Shown here piece by piece: positions 1-7,806 of a stretch of DNA of 14,737 nucleotides. Below the pieces are notes generated by a model. The model had not been told where the DNA came from. It searched no databases and worked only from the letters and a program-made list of their open reading frames with translations. Made by a program: the position numbers and the translations under genes. The stretch comes from Opitutia bacterium (GTDB lineage: Bacteria; Verrucomicrobiota; Verrucomicrobiia; Opitutales; Seribacteraceae): NCBI GenBank assembly GCA_018646565.1, contig JABGUO010000341.1:1-14737 (forward strand). Direction: 5' to 3'. Numbering within the stretch: position 1 is the first letter of the stretch; the number at the start of each line of letters is the position of its first letter.

Positions 1-113
1 ACAGTGGGGCTTACAGTAACGCAGGCAGTTCCCACTTTAAGTTTTCCAATTTGAGCACTGGAAAATATTGCACTCCAAAGAAAAAAAGCCAAAAGAATGG
101 GTGGGATTTTCAT
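1..113 (-). CDS. N-terminus of a secreted protein, probably neutral/alkaline ceramidase-like (partial)
   Basis: Reading leftward from an ATG at 113-111, 37 codons stay open to the window edge. The first 20 or so residues form a clear Sec signal peptide: MKIPP, then a hydrophobic core (ILLAFFLWSAIF), then SSA followed by Gln as a likely cleavage site. The mature part begins IGKLKVGTACVTVSPT. This resembles the 'L-x-x-G-x-A-x-V-D-I-T-P' opening strand of the neutral/alkaline non-lysosomal ceramidase N-terminal domain that is common in Planctomycetes and Verrucomicrobia. The signal peptide is seen directly. The family call rests on about 13 residues and is tentative. There is no Shine-Dalgarno sequence upstream. 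The gene is divergent from the ThuA-like gene, so the two share the 114-337 intergenic region. Confidence 0.6.
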   Translation of the reverse strand, partial: MKIPPILLAFFLWSAIFSSAQIGKLKVGTACVTVSPT

Positions 114-276
114 AAATTATTTATTAATCTAATGGAAAGGAAAGGACACAATACTTAAATATAAAATTAGGGAACTTTTTAAAGAGGGATTCCAATCTAA
201 AGTAGTGTTTTGATAATCCAAGTTTTACACCGATCTATTTTACGAAATTTACGTGGATTGCAATTCAGAGCTTGTC

Positions 277-294
277 AACAATGAGGTCATTGTT
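277..294. promoter_or_regulatory. 18-bp perfect dyad, candidate operator
   Basis: AACAATGA at 277-284 and TCATTGTT at 287-294 are perfect 8-bp inverted repeats separated by GG. The dyad lies 43 bp upstream of the chosen ATG of the ThuA-like gene, in the divergent intergenic region (114-337) shared with the ceramidase-like gene. Its size and symmetry fit the binding site of a dimeric repressor. No regulator gene is in view and I cannot match it to a known operator consensus. The rest of 114-337 is AT-rich. A TTGATA at 210-215 has no well-spaced -10 box, so I do not call a promoter. Confidence 0.4.
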
Positions 295-337
295 TTGCCT
301 ATCGAAACAAATTTATTATTTAAAAAATCAATACTAC

Positions 338-1108
338 ATGAAAAAATTCATTACTCTTATTCTGTTACTAAGTTCTTTCTCTCTTTTTGGAAAACATCAT
401 GGTGAAAAAAAGCCATTGTCCGCTTTTATGATAACGGGCGGATGTTGTCATGATTATCCTAAGCAGAAGAATATAATCAGCGAAGGGATCAGTGAGCGTG
501 TGGCAACCAAGTGGGATATTTTTTTCGAGATGGATGAGCAAAAAAGTAAAGCACGACTGAGCAAAAAAGGGTGGGCAGACAAATATGACTATATCGTGTA
601 TAACCATTGCTTTGCCCATGAGAAGGACGCTTCTTTTGTTAAATCTATTACAGATATCCACAAGGCGGGTAAACCTGCCATCGCTCTTCACTGTGCAATG
701 CATTCCTACCACTGGAGTATTGCAGCTAAAGAGGGTGAAAAGAAATCTTGGCCGTTAATGCTAGGTGCCAGCTCCAAGGGACATGGTCCAAAGGCTGCAA
801 TTACAGTGAATAAAGTAAAAGAACATGCTAACCATCCAATTATGAAGGATATGCCTGAGGGTTGGCTAACCCCTGAAGGGGAGCTTTATAATGTTCAGGA
901 AGTTTACGAAGGCACCACAGTGTTGGCTTATGGCGATAACGGAAAGAACAAAAAACCAAATGAACCGCAGGCTTGTATATGGTTAAATACCCATGGGAAG
1001 GGCCGTATTTTTTCAACTACATTAGGTCACCACAATTCTACCATGTCGTCACAGGAATACCTCGACATGCTTGGAAATGCGGTTAAATGGATCACCGCGA
1101 AAAAATAA
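338..1108 (+). CDS. Secreted ThuA-like (trehalose utilisation family) protein
   Basis: This is a 256-residue protein of the ThuA-like family, which has a class I glutamine amidotransferase-like fold. Such proteins are frequent in PVC bacteria, often exported and linked to carbohydrate breakdown, but their exact reaction is mostly unknown. The ATG at 338 is preferred because it starts a good signal peptide (MKKFITLILLLSSFSLFG). A TTG 66 bases upstream would only add a polar extension and would put the start inside the 277-294 dyad. Family-like stretches include the first strand FMITGGCCHDYPKQK (residues 30-44), YDYIVYNHCFAHE (83-95), the HCAMHSYH histidine cluster (118-125), GHGP (148-151) and the C-terminal TLGHH (228-232). 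Length is normal for a single-domain ThuA protein. It converges on the helicase gene with a 12-bp gap. Confidence 0.82.
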   Translation: MKKFITLILLLSSFSLFGKHHGEKKPLSAFMITGGCCHDYPKQKNIISEGISERVATKWDIFFEMDEQKSKARLSKKGWADKYDYIVYNHCFAHEKDASFVKSITDIHKAGKPAIALHCAMHSYHWSIAAKEGEKKSWPLMLGASSKGHGPKAAITVNKVKEHANHPIMKDMPEGWLTPEGELYNVQEVYEGTTVLAYGDNGKNKKPNEPQACIWLNTHGKGRIFSTTLGHHNSTMSSQEYLDMLGNAVKWITAKK

Positions 1109-1127
1109 CTTAAGTTAAGACTAGTCT
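1107..1127. repeat. Two adjacent 10-bp palindromes at a convergent gene junction
   Basis: AACTTAAGTT (1107-1116) and AGACTAGTCT (1118-1127) are each perfectly self-complementary. They lie where the ThuA-like gene (ending 1108) meets the helicase gene (ending 1121). They may form weak hairpins at both mRNA 3' ends, but neither has the GC-rich stem and U tract of an intrinsic terminator. Chance is a fair alternative. Confidence 0.25.
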
Positions 1128-2953
1128 CGAAAACGGCCCTTCGACTTCTTTTTGAAGTCGCCGCCTCCTCCTTTGCCAAACTTCTTTCGTTTGTCAAATC
1201 GCCCTGCTCCTCCATTGTCCGTTCTTGGCCTTCCTTTATCTTTGGAGATATTCAATTGGTGTCCCTGTACCCAAACCGTTTTTAATGCGGTCATAATTTC
1301 GTTGGGCATGTCCGAAGGCAGGTCCATAAAAGTATGATCCTTGAACATTCTAATTTTCCCCATACTTCTTGGGTCGAGGCCCACTTCATTGGCAATCGCT
1401 CCGACAATGTCACCTTTTTGGATTCCGTGAAATTCCCCGACTTCAAAGCGATAGCTTTGCAGGTTGGAATCACTTCGGGCACCACCGCGGTCTTCACGTT
1501 CGTTGCGTCTGCCACGATCTTCCCGACCTCCCCGGTTATCGCGTCCACCGCGACTATCCCGATCTCTCCCGGACCGACTGTCCCGGGAGTTTTTCTTGGC
1601 GGGTTGGGGCATATCCACATAATAGAGTCCTTGCTTACCTGCCTCTAAGTGGGCTAGGGCAGCGGCCACATCGATTGAATCTTTACCGGATTCTTCGAGG
1701 TAACGTTGGATAGCAGTACGATAATCACCTAAATCGGCTTTGAGGTTTTCTTCGATCTTACCAAAAAATTCTTCCAGTTTCCGTTCATTCATTTCCTCCT
1801 TTGTGGGGAAAGAATATTCCTGACAGGGAACTTTGAGGGTACGCTCAATCGCATTGAGCATCCTTGTTTCTTTGTTGGTAACAAAAATAATGGCATCCCC
1901 TTCACGACCCGCTCTTCCAGTCCGTCCAATACGGTGTGTATAGGATTCGAGGTCAAAGGGAGCGTCATAGTTGAGCACATGAGAGATACGATCTACATCC
2001 AGCCCACGAGCGGCCACATCGGTGGCAACGAGTACATTAATTTTTCCACGCTTTAAACGGTCGACCGTTTTTTCGCGCAAATTCTGTGGCATGTCTCCAT
2101 TAAGAGGTTCGGCTAGATATCCTTTACCCTGAAGCATTTCGGCAATTTCCATAGTCGCGTTTTTGGTACGCGAGAAAATAAGCATGGCTTCAAATCTTTC
2201 AATTTCAAGCAGGCGGAGAAGCATATTTCTTTTTTCGTGCTGCCTGACCTTAATAAATTGCTGGCGAATATTGGGAGAGTTTTCCGCCTTTACCTTGATG
2301 GTAACCTCAACCGGATTGTTTAAATGCTTTTCTGCCAATTTTCGTATTGGCTTGGGCATAGTAGCGGAAAATAGAGCGGTTTGCCGATCGTCCGGTGTAT
2401 GTTCGAGGATCCAGTCAATATCATCAATGAAGCCCATACTTAACATTTCGTCGGCTTCATCGAGGACTAAAGCCTGAAGTTTGTCTAACTTGAGGTATCC
2501 TTTTTCAATATGATCCATTACTCGACCGGGTGTACCGACCACAACTTGAGTACCGCGTTTAAATTCGCGGATTTGCTCTCCATAACCAGTACCTCCGTAA
2601 ACCGCAACCACCCTTAATTTAGGAAGGTTTTCAGCAAAGCCTTCGATTGCTTCCGCCACTTGCAGGGCAAGCTCCCGGGTGGGGGCGAGGACAAGAATCT
2701 GAGCACCTTTAACTGATTCATCCATTCGGGAAAGCAGGGGAAGTGCAAACGCCGCGGTCTTTCCGGTTCCGGTCTGGGCCACACCGATAAAATCTGATCC
2801 TCCGAGGAGCGGAGGAATCGCACGCTCCTGGATAGGGGAGGGGTGTTCATAGCCCGCTTTTTGAACAGCCTTTAAAATAGGCTGTGAAAGTTCAAGTTCG
2901 TCAAAGCGCATACGGTTATCCGCAGGCTCATCATTGTTTTCTTCATCACTCAT
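1121..2953 (-). CDS. deaD: DEAD-box ATP-dependent RNA helicase, DeaD/CsdA type
   Basis: A 610-residue cytoplasmic helicase that would unwind short RNA duplexes in ribosome assembly, mRNA decay or cold adaptation. All the core motifs are visible: the Q-motif region (F17 to Q42), motif I AQTGTGKT (59-66), Ia PTRELALQ (91-98), Ib TPGR (141-144), II DEAD (165-168), III SAT (196-198), V around VATDVAARGLD (309-319) and VI HRIGRTGRAGR (340-350). After the helicase core come a helical segment (about 385-440), an Arg/Gly/Asp-rich linker (about 457-492), an RRM-like DbpA RNA-binding domain (about 501-570, starting YRFEVGEFHGIQKGDIVGAI) and a basic Lys/Gly tail. This order and length match the DeaD/CsdA subgroup rather than RhlE or RhlB. 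The start MSDEENNDEP has no clear Shine-Dalgarno. The leader on this strand is A-rich with short AAAC repeats. The gene is divergent from pntA across 260 bp. Confidence 0.93.
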   Translation of the reverse strand: MSDEENNDEPADNRMRFDELELSQPILKAVQKAGYEHPSPIQERAIPPLLGGSDFIGVAQTGTGKTAAFALPLLSRMDESVKGAQILVLAPTRELALQVAEAIEGFAENLPKLRVVAVYGGTGYGEQIREFKRGTQVVVGTPGRVMDHIEKGYLKLDKLQALVLDEADEMLSMGFIDDIDWILEHTPDDRQTALFSATMPKPIRKLAEKHLNNPVEVTIKVKAENSPNIRQQFIKVRQHEKRNMLLRLLEIERFEAMLIFSRTKNATMEIAEMLQGKGYLAEPLNGDMPQNLREKTVDRLKRGKINVLVATDVAARGLDVDRISHVLNYDAPFDLESYTHRIGRTGRAGREGDAIIFVTNKETRMLNAIERTLKVPCQEYSFPTKEEMNERKLEEFFGKIEENLKADLGDYRTAIQRYLEESGKDSIDVAAALAHLEAGKQGLYYVDMPQPAKKNSRDSRSGRDRDSRGGRDNRGGREDRGRRNEREDRGGARSDSNLQSYRFEVGEFHGIQKGDIVGAIANEVGLDPRSMGKIRMFKDHTFMDLPSDMPNEIMTALKTVWVQGHQLNISKDKGRPRTDNGGAGRFDKRKKFGKGGGGDFKKKSKGRFRD

Positions 2954-3056
2954 AGGGAATTCTTTCGTTCGTTGTTTGTTTGTTTAGCCAGCATTCGAAC
3001 GATTGTTCACTTATTCTATTCCCGTGTATTCCACCTGTGAAACCTTGTCCTCACAC

Positions 3057-3086
3057 TTGACTTGTTAACATTATTCACATTTTGAT
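3057..3086 (+). promoter_or_regulatory. Possible sigma70-type promoter for pntAB
   Basis: TTGACT at 3057-3062 matches five of six -35 consensus bases. It is followed after 18 bp by TTTGAT at 3081-3086, a weak -10 (four of six). Initiation near 3093 would give a leader of about 120 nt before pntA, which would contain the nested inverted repeats and the upstream ORF described below. The -10 box is poor, so this is tentative. Confidence 0.35.
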
Positions 3087-3110
3087 AAAAAAGACGAGCA
3101 GTAAATATTG

Positions 3111-3191
3111 ATTGGCTGGAGTCCTTTCAAAGCAAGGATTAGTATGACAGTACTAAACTTAGTCTTTACAGATCCTTTACATTCAGCCAAT
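3111..3191 (+). promoter_or_regulatory. Nested inverted repeats in the pntA leader
   Basis: Three complementary pairs lie between the possible promoter and the pntA start. ATTGGCTG (3111-3118) pairs with CAGCCAAT (3184-3191). AAGGAT (3134-3139) pairs with ATCCTT (3172-3177). TTAGTA (3139-3144) pairs with TACTAA (3151-3156). The first two stems nest. The third lies inside them and shares base 3139 with the second. An alternative inner hairpin is ACTAA-AC-TTAGT (3152-3163). The second pair would hide the AAGGA ribosome-binding site of the small upstream ORF, and the third would cover its ATG. I do not recognise a known riboswitch class. Function is inferred from geometry only. Confidence 0.35.
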
Positions 3192-3251
3192 TCATTAGAT
3201 GTAACTTGCCCTTATGAAACTTTCCGTGCCCAAAGAATCCCTTCCGACTGA
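3144..3251 (+). CDS. Possible 35-codon upstream ORF overlapping the pntA start
   Basis: An ATG at 3144 is preceded by AAGGA (3134-3138) with 5-nt spacing, a better ribosome-binding site than that of most genes here. pntA itself has none. The frame encodes MTVLNLVFTDPLHSANSLDV and onward to a TGA at 3249-3251, 38 nt inside pntA in a different frame. The peptide has no recognised domain. If translated it would affect ribosome access to the pntA ATG at 3214. An ORF this short could be chance, so it is a candidate regulatory ORF, not an established gene. Confidence 0.25.
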   Translation: MTVLNLVFTDPLHSANSLDVTCPYETFRAQRIPSD

Positions 3252-4731
3252 AAAACGGGTAGCAATTAGTCCGGGAAATGTAGCTGCATTGATGAAGCTT
3301 GGTTATCAGGTTGCAGTTCAATCAGGTGCAGGAGAACAGGCCAATTTTACTGATGAACTCTATGAGGAAGCGGGGGCTATTCTTATTGATGACTCTTCCC
3401 CATTGTGGGGTGAAGCAGACTTGCTTCTCAAGATTAATCCTCCCACCGATGAAGAAGTTACCTTGTTTAAAGAAGGAGCAACTTTGATCAGTTTTGCCTA
3501 TCCTGCCCGTAATGAGAAATTACTCCAATCGCTGGGGGAACGAAAGGTAAATTGGTTAGCGATGGATTGCGTGCCCCGGATTTCGAGGGCACAATCGATG
3601 GACGCACTCAGTTCGATGGCTAATGTGGCCGGATATCGTGCGGTGGTCGAGGCTTCCCATGCGTTTGGTCGTTTTTTCACTGGTCAGATTACAGCGGCGG
3701 GTAAGGTTCCACCGGCCAAGGTTTTGGTAATTGGAGCGGGGGTAGCGGGATTGGCTGCAATTGGAGCCGCTCGTAATATGGGTGCAATCGTTCGGGCCTT
3801 TGATACCCGTCCCGCGGTGAAGGAAGAAGTGAAGAGTCTGGGTGGTGAATTCCTGATGCTTGATTTTGAGGAAGAAGGTGCCGGTTCGGGTGGCTATGCC
3901 AAGGTGATGAGTAAAGAATTTATCGACGCGGAAATGAAGCTGTTTGCCGAGCAGGCCGAAGAGGTGGATATTATTATCACCACTGCGATGATTCCCGGAA
4001 AAAAATCTCCGGTATTGATCACCGGGGACATGGTCAAGAGTATGAAGCACGGTTCAGTCATTGTGGACCTGGCCGCGGAGGGGGGAGGAAACTGCGAACT
4101 GACGGAGCTCGGAAAATTGAAGATTGTCCATGGAGTGACTATTTTAGGTTACTCCGATCTGCCTTCGCGTTTGGCATCACAATCCAGTCGTCTATATGGC
4201 AATAACCTCGTGAAACTAGTGAATGTACTGGGAAATACAGAGAGTTTTACTATTAACCAGGAAGACGAAATTATCCGTGGTGCCCTGGTTCTGGATCAAG
4301 GTGAAATATCTTGGCCTCCACCCAAAGTGGAGGTCAGTGTGCAGGTTCAAAAACCAAAAGGACCATCGGTCGTGAAGCCAATCGTAGAAAAAAAATCGAT
4401 CTTTTCTCCCGGAGTAATGCTGGGCGGACTATGCGTGCTTCTGCTGGCTTTGGGCTGGAAAGGTGAAAGTGAATTTCTTGATCAGCTAACCGTATTCGTG
4501 CTGTCCTGTTTCGTAGGATACATGGTGGTTTGGAATGTGAGCCCCTCTTTACACACTCCTTTAATGAGTGTAACCAATGCCATTAGTGGGATTATTGTGA
4601 TTGGAGGAATGCTTTTTGTTTCCGGATCCAATCCCTGGATTGCAGGTGTAGCCATTTTTTTGGCCACTATCAATATCGCTGGTGGTTTTTTAGTTACCCA
4701 TCGAATGCTTAAAATGTTTCGTAAGGAATGA
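3214..4731 (+). CDS. pntA: NAD(P) transhydrogenase subunit alpha
   Basis: The alpha subunit of the proton-translocating transhydrogenase, which uses proton motive force to drive NADH + NADP+ to NAD+ + NADPH at the inner membrane. At 505 residues it is full length compared with the E. coli protein (about 510). It is a single chain, not the split PntAA/PntAB form of many other bacteria. Domain I (about 1-380) binds NAD(H). Visible are the N-terminal [14 protein letters not shown] (7-20), the [20 protein letters not shown] loop (122-141), the Rossmann motif GAGVAG (174-179) and the acidic end of the next strand (D197). After a Pro/Lys linker (about 368-395), four membrane helices lie near 398-415, 424-441, 452-471 and 473-496. 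The start matches the family N-terminus but lacks a Shine-Dalgarno. pntB overlaps it by 4 bp. Confidence 0.96.
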   Translation: MKLSVPKESLPTEKRVAISPGNVAALMKLGYQVAVQSGAGEQANFTDELYEEAGAILIDDSSPLWGEADLLLKINPPTDEEVTLFKEGATLISFAYPARNEKLLQSLGERKVNWLAMDCVPRISRAQSMDALSSMANVAGYRAVVEASHAFGRFFTGQITAAGKVPPAKVLVIGAGVAGLAAIGAARNMGAIVRAFDTRPAVKEEVKSLGGEFLMLDFEEEGAGSGGYAKVMSKEFIDAEMKLFAEQAEEVDIIITTAMIPGKKSPVLITGDMVKSMKHGSVIVDLAAEGGGNCELTELGKLKIVHGVTILGYSDLPSRLASQSSRLYGNNLVKLVNVLGNTESFTINQEDEIIRGALVLDQGEISWPPPKVEVSVQVQKPKGPSVVKPIVEKKSIFSPGVMLGGLCVLLLALGWKGESEFLDQLTVFVLSCFVGYMVVWNVSPSLHTPLMSVTNAISGIIVIGGMLFVSGSNPWIAGVAIFLATINIAGGFLVTHRMLKMFRKE

Positions 4732-6122
4732 CTGAGGGACTCATAACTATGGCCTACTTGGTCTCAGGAGTGTTTTTCGTTCTGAGCTTGGGTGGATTGT
4801 CCAAGCAGGAAACGGCCCGAAAGGGAAATAAGTATGGAATTTTGGGAATGGCTTTGGCGATTGCAGCTACCTTTTTAAGTGGAGAAGTAGAAAATTTTAA
4901 GCTTTTGATTCCATTGATGCTCGGAGGAGCCTTCATTGGAGGGGTTCTTGCCAAGAGGGTGGAGATGACCTCGATGCCGGAATTGGTTGCGATTCTGCAC
5001 AGTTTTGTCGGGGCAGCCGCTGTTCTCGTCGGCCTCGCCAGTTTTTTGGATCCCAGTCATGCCGAGCTTTCTGAGACAGATCAACTAATTCATGATATTG
5101 AGATTTTACTCGGTGTCTTCATCGGTGGAGTGACTTTTACCGGATCGGTCATTGCCTTCGGGAAATTACGGGGGTCGTTAAGTGGCAAGCCGCTACTTTT
5201 ACCCGGTCGTCACATGATTAATCTCGGTATGCTCGGAGCCTCCATCTGGCTGGGTGCCCAGTTTGTTGAACAGGGGCACGACCAGGCATTGGTCAGTCTA
5301 TTAATTGTGATGGGAATCTCATTCGTCCTTGGTGTCCATCTAATCGTGGCAATTGGTGGGGCGGATATGCCTGTGGTCGTTTCCATGTTAAACAGTTATT
5401 CTGGATGGGCCGCTGCTGCCGCTGGCTTTATGTTGAAAAATGATTTGCTTATTATAACAGGGGCATTGGTGGGAAGCAGTGGTGCTATACTGAGTTATAT
5501 AATGTGCAAAGCGATGAACCGTAGCCTGGCAAATGTGATTTTTGGAGGATTTGGAACAGGTGGGGGTAGTTCGTCCACAAACTCTGAGATTGAGGGTACA
5601 ATTACCGAAACCAATGCGGACGAGGTGGCGGAGGAATTGAAAGAAGCGAAGGAAGTCATGATCGTGCCAGGGTATGGAATGGCGGTGGCTCAGGCTCAGC
5701 ATGTGGTCAAGGATATTACCGAGACACTAAGAGGGCAGGATGTGAATGTTCGTTTTGCGATTCACCCGGTGGCTGGTCGATTGCCCGGGCACATGAATGT
5801 TTTGCTTGCTGAAGCCAATGTACCCTACGATATCGTATTTGAAATGGACGAGATCAATGATGACCTGCCCGAGGTGGATGTTTTATTAGTAGTCGGTGCA
5901 AATGACATTGTTAATCCTTCGGCCCTCGAGGATTCATCTAGTCCGATTGCCGGGATGCCTGTGATCGAAGCATGGAATGCCAAATCCGTGGTTGCGTTGA
6001 AAAGAAGTATGGCCGCGGGTTATTCCGGGGTCGAGAATCCCCTTTATTTTAAGGATAACACCAATATGTTATTCGGCGATGCCAAGGATACTTTATCCGC
6101 GGTTTTCTCCAAGCTTGGTTAA
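4728..6122 (+). CDS. pntB: NAD(P) transhydrogenase subunit beta
   Basis: The beta subunit supplies the rest of the membrane domain II (about eight or nine helices, residues 5-265) and the NADP(H)-binding domain III (about 300-464). At 464 residues it is the family's usual length (E. coli about 462). Residues known to matter for proton transfer in E. coli fall at the same numbers: His91 in ILHSFVG (89-95), Asp213 in GGADMP (210-215) and Asn222 in LNSYSG (221-226). Domain III shows the [12 protein letters not shown] nucleotide motif (313-324), [13 protein letters not shown] (351-363), VGANDIVNP (389-397) and [10 protein letters not shown] (425-434). The ATG overlaps the pntA stop as ATGA, which suggests translational coupling. 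A second ATG at 4749 has a better-spaced GAGGGA upstream, but the start at 4728 aligns with the known N-terminus. Confidence 0.96.
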   Translation: MTEGLITMAYLVSGVFFVLSLGGLSKQETARKGNKYGILGMALAIAATFLSGEVENFKLLIPLMLGGAFIGGVLAKRVEMTSMPELVAILHSFVGAAAVLVGLASFLDPSHAELSETDQLIHDIEILLGVFIGGVTFTGSVIAFGKLRGSLSGKPLLLPGRHMINLGMLGASIWLGAQFVEQGHDQALVSLLIVMGISFVLGVHLIVAIGGADMPVVVSMLNSYSGWAAAAAGFMLKNDLLIITGALVGSSGAILSYIMCKAMNRSLANVIFGGFGTGGGSSSTNSEIEGTITETNADEVAEELKEAKEVMIVPGYGMAVAQAQHVVKDITETLRGQDVNVRFAIHPVAGRLPGHMNVLLAEANVPYDIVFEMDEINDDLPEVDVLLVVGANDIVNPSALEDSSSPIAGMPVIEAWNAKSVVALKRSMAAGYSGVENPLYFKDNTNMLFGDAKDTLSAVFSKLG

Positions 6123-6186
6123 GCAGAGTTTTTTAATTAGTCTGGTATTCTCTTGCCACGGATGCCTAAACCCAAAAAATTAGCGA

Positions 6187-7623
6187 ATGCATGCTTTTGT
6201 ATCTTGCTTCGCCATTTGCCTTTTCGCTTCTGCATTTCTTTGCGGTCAGTCAGTTTATCGACCGAAGTTGATCAACAGTAAAATCGGAGATCATCATGAT
6301 TTTCCGTTGGGAGTACTGGAGGCAACCGGTCGATTGAAGGATGGGGATAAAGAAATCCTTATCACGGATGTGGGTAAGCGTGGGACTGCGGAGGGTGCGG
6401 GGCTTTTAGTTGGTGACCGATTGGTACGGATCGCGGGAAAGTTTCCCAAGCCATTTTCAAAAAAAACTGACACTGGACTGGAAGGACCACAGGCCCTTTT
6501 GGGGGCAAGTTTGAATCTCAATTCTTCCTTACCCAACCCACTTTTATCTCTTCTGGTTCGAAGAGGCTCTGAGTTAATTACCTTACCAGTTAAACTACCT
6601 TCCAGTCAGTCTTTCTCGCTGGCAGCACCAAGCACCTGTCCCAAAAGAAAAAAGTTTCTAGTAGATATTTCAAATCACCTGGCTAAGATTCAGCAAAAAT
6701 CCGGCCGTTGGCAACCGGGGGTGGGCGGAGATGCGGATGTTTATACCACTGCATTTTGCGGGTTGGTGCTCTTGGCAAATAATGACGCCTCTCATCTGTC
6801 CTCGGTCAAAAAAGGGATCGAGTTTGTAAAGAAGGCCAGCATTGATTTGATTGATTTAAATGATCCTAAGAAAGGACCCAAAAATTGGCAGACTGCTGCC
6901 AACGGAATCTTTCTTGCGGAATATCAATTAGCCACTGGTGATAAAACTTATTTTAGCGAGCTCAAGAAATGCTGTGATTTACTTGCCCAGAGAGTGACCG
7001 AGAAGGGAATAATGGGTCACCATTACTCGATTCCTTACAGCGGCGGTGGCTTGATCATCATCAATGTTCAGGCACATTTGGCCTGGGCTCTGGCTGAAAA
7101 GTGTGGATATCCAATCAATGAAAAATCTTGGCGTGATTCTTTTTCCGAGGTGAAGAAGTCCGTTGACCCTAAGACCGGTGCCTTGGGCTATTCCTCACGA
7201 GCTCGGTGGAGTCCGGATATTGCGGCTAGAACCGGTGCAATGGTCACCGCACTCATTGTCGCAGGCAGGGAAGTGGAATTTGCTCAATCTTTAGCGGGTG
7301 CGCTGGTCCGCTTAAATGGAAGAATGCGCCATGCACATGCGATGTCTTCGATCGGTTTAATTTATGGATTTTCCGGTATTAAAATGGGGGCTTCAACAGA
7401 GCACAGCCATGTAATGAATACCTGGTTGCCGTATCTTGAACTGAGTCGCCTGCCCCGGGGGGGAGCCGCTTTTTTTGGAGGGAAGAGAAATATTGGCGGT
7501 GACCAGTACCTAGGGTATTCCTCAATCGGGAATGCTATGGTTGGAATGATTTTAGCAAGTGCGGAAGACCGCCTTTTTATGCACGGAGGATCGAGCAAGG
7601 AATGGTTTGGAATCGCAAGGTAA
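6187..7623 (+). CDS. Secreted PDZ plus alpha/alpha-toroid protein (DUF6288-like)
   Basis: A 478-residue exported protein of unknown function. Residues 1-21 are a signal peptide (MHAFVSCFAICLFASAFLCG). The cysteine is not in a good lipobox, so a lipoprotein is less likely. Residues about 35-138 look like a PDZ-type domain: HDFPLGVLEATG (37-48), ILITDVGKRGTAEGAGLLVGDRLVRI (57-82) and LLSLLVRRGSELITLPVKLP (119-138). The rest (about 157-465) is a series of helical repeats with Gly-rich turns of the kind seen in prenyltransferase/terpene-cyclase-like toroids, for example WQTAANGIFLAEYQLATGDK (234-253) and HLAWALAEKCGYPIN (297-311). Proteins with this layout occur in Planctomycetes and Verrucomicrobia and are, I believe, annotated DUF6288. 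No catalytic motif is evident. It follows pntB by 64 bp on the same strand, but a functional link is not indicated. Confidence 0.72.
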   Translation: MHAFVSCFAICLFASAFLCGQSVYRPKLINSKIGDHHDFPLGVLEATGRLKDGDKEILITDVGKRGTAEGAGLLVGDRLVRIAGKFPKPFSKKTDTGLEGPQALLGASLNLNSSLPNPLLSLLVRRGSELITLPVKLPSSQSFSLAAPSTCPKRKKFLVDISNHLAKIQQKSGRWQPGVGGDADVYTTAFCGLVLLANNDASHLSSVKKGIEFVKKASIDLIDLNDPKKGPKNWQTAANGIFLAEYQLATGDKTYFSELKKCCDLLAQRVTEKGIMGHHYSIPYSGGGLIIINVQAHLAWALAEKCGYPINEKSWRDSFSEVKKSVDPKTGALGYSSRARWSPDIAARTGAMVTALIVAGREVEFAQSLAGALVRLNGRMRHAHAMSSIGLIYGFSGIKMGASTEHSHVMNTWLPYLELSRLPRGGAAFFGGKRNIGGDQYLGYSSIGNAMVGMILASAEDRLFMHGGSSKEWFGIAR

Positions 7624-7659
7624 ATTCGATTCAGCTTAGGCATTAAATTAGTTTATAAT

Positions 7660-7767
7660 ATCAAGAACTCTTCTCTTTTATTTCTTTTATCTTCTTTCGT
7701 TGGTTGGGGTGGAGCTGAGAAGCCAAATTTCATTATTATTTTGATTGTTTACCGGGGAGTTGATTAG
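7660..7767 (+). pseudogene. Relic of a sulfatase 5' end (signal peptide plus first strand)
   Basis: From 7660 the frame reads I-KNSSLLFLLSSFVGWGGA-EKPNFIIILI and then leaves the pattern (VYRGVD) at a TAG (7765-7767). The first part is a typical signal peptide. EKPNFIIILI is the hallmark first strand of secreted formylglycine sulfatases, which normally continues into I-D-D-L-G-Y-G-D. There is no ATG; the codon where Met would fit is ATC (7660-7662), one base from ATG. The Asp-Asp metal ligands and everything after are missing. The simplest reading is a sulfatase gene reduced to its first 30 codons by deletion, with the start codon lost as well. The remnant fills most of the gap between the PDZ/toroid gene (ending 7623) and the beta-barrel gene (7807). 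Confidence rests on a short but distinctive match. Confidence 0.5.
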
Positions 7768-7806
7768 GGAATTATCCGTTTTTTACTTGCTGGTTAACCG
7801 TTAGCT

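Noticed and set aside
1291..1713. Open frames on both strands within the RGG-linker and C-terminal part of the helicase gene.
   Set aside because: They are shadows of the repetitive Arg/Gly-rich coding sequence; their products have no domain or plausible start signals.
3556..4050. A 164-codon minus-strand frame opposite pntA.
   Set aside because: pntA is complete and conserved across this stretch; the antisense product is His/Thr-rich with no recognisable domain.
6113..6134. GCTT-GGTT-AAGC followed by TTTTTT at the pntB end, considered as a terminator.
   Set aside because: Only four base pairs, with four bases between stem and T run; too weak to call.
7654..7659. Perfect TATAAT upstream of the beta-barrel gene, considered as a -10 box.
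   Set aside because: No acceptable -35 at 16-18 bp upstream, and it abuts the apparent start of the sulfatase relic, so it may be incidental.
7748..7804. A frame after the sulfatase relic encoding FTGELIRELSVFYLLVNR, considered as a surviving sulfatase C-terminus.
   Set aside because: It lacks any sulfatase C-terminal signature and is too short to assign.
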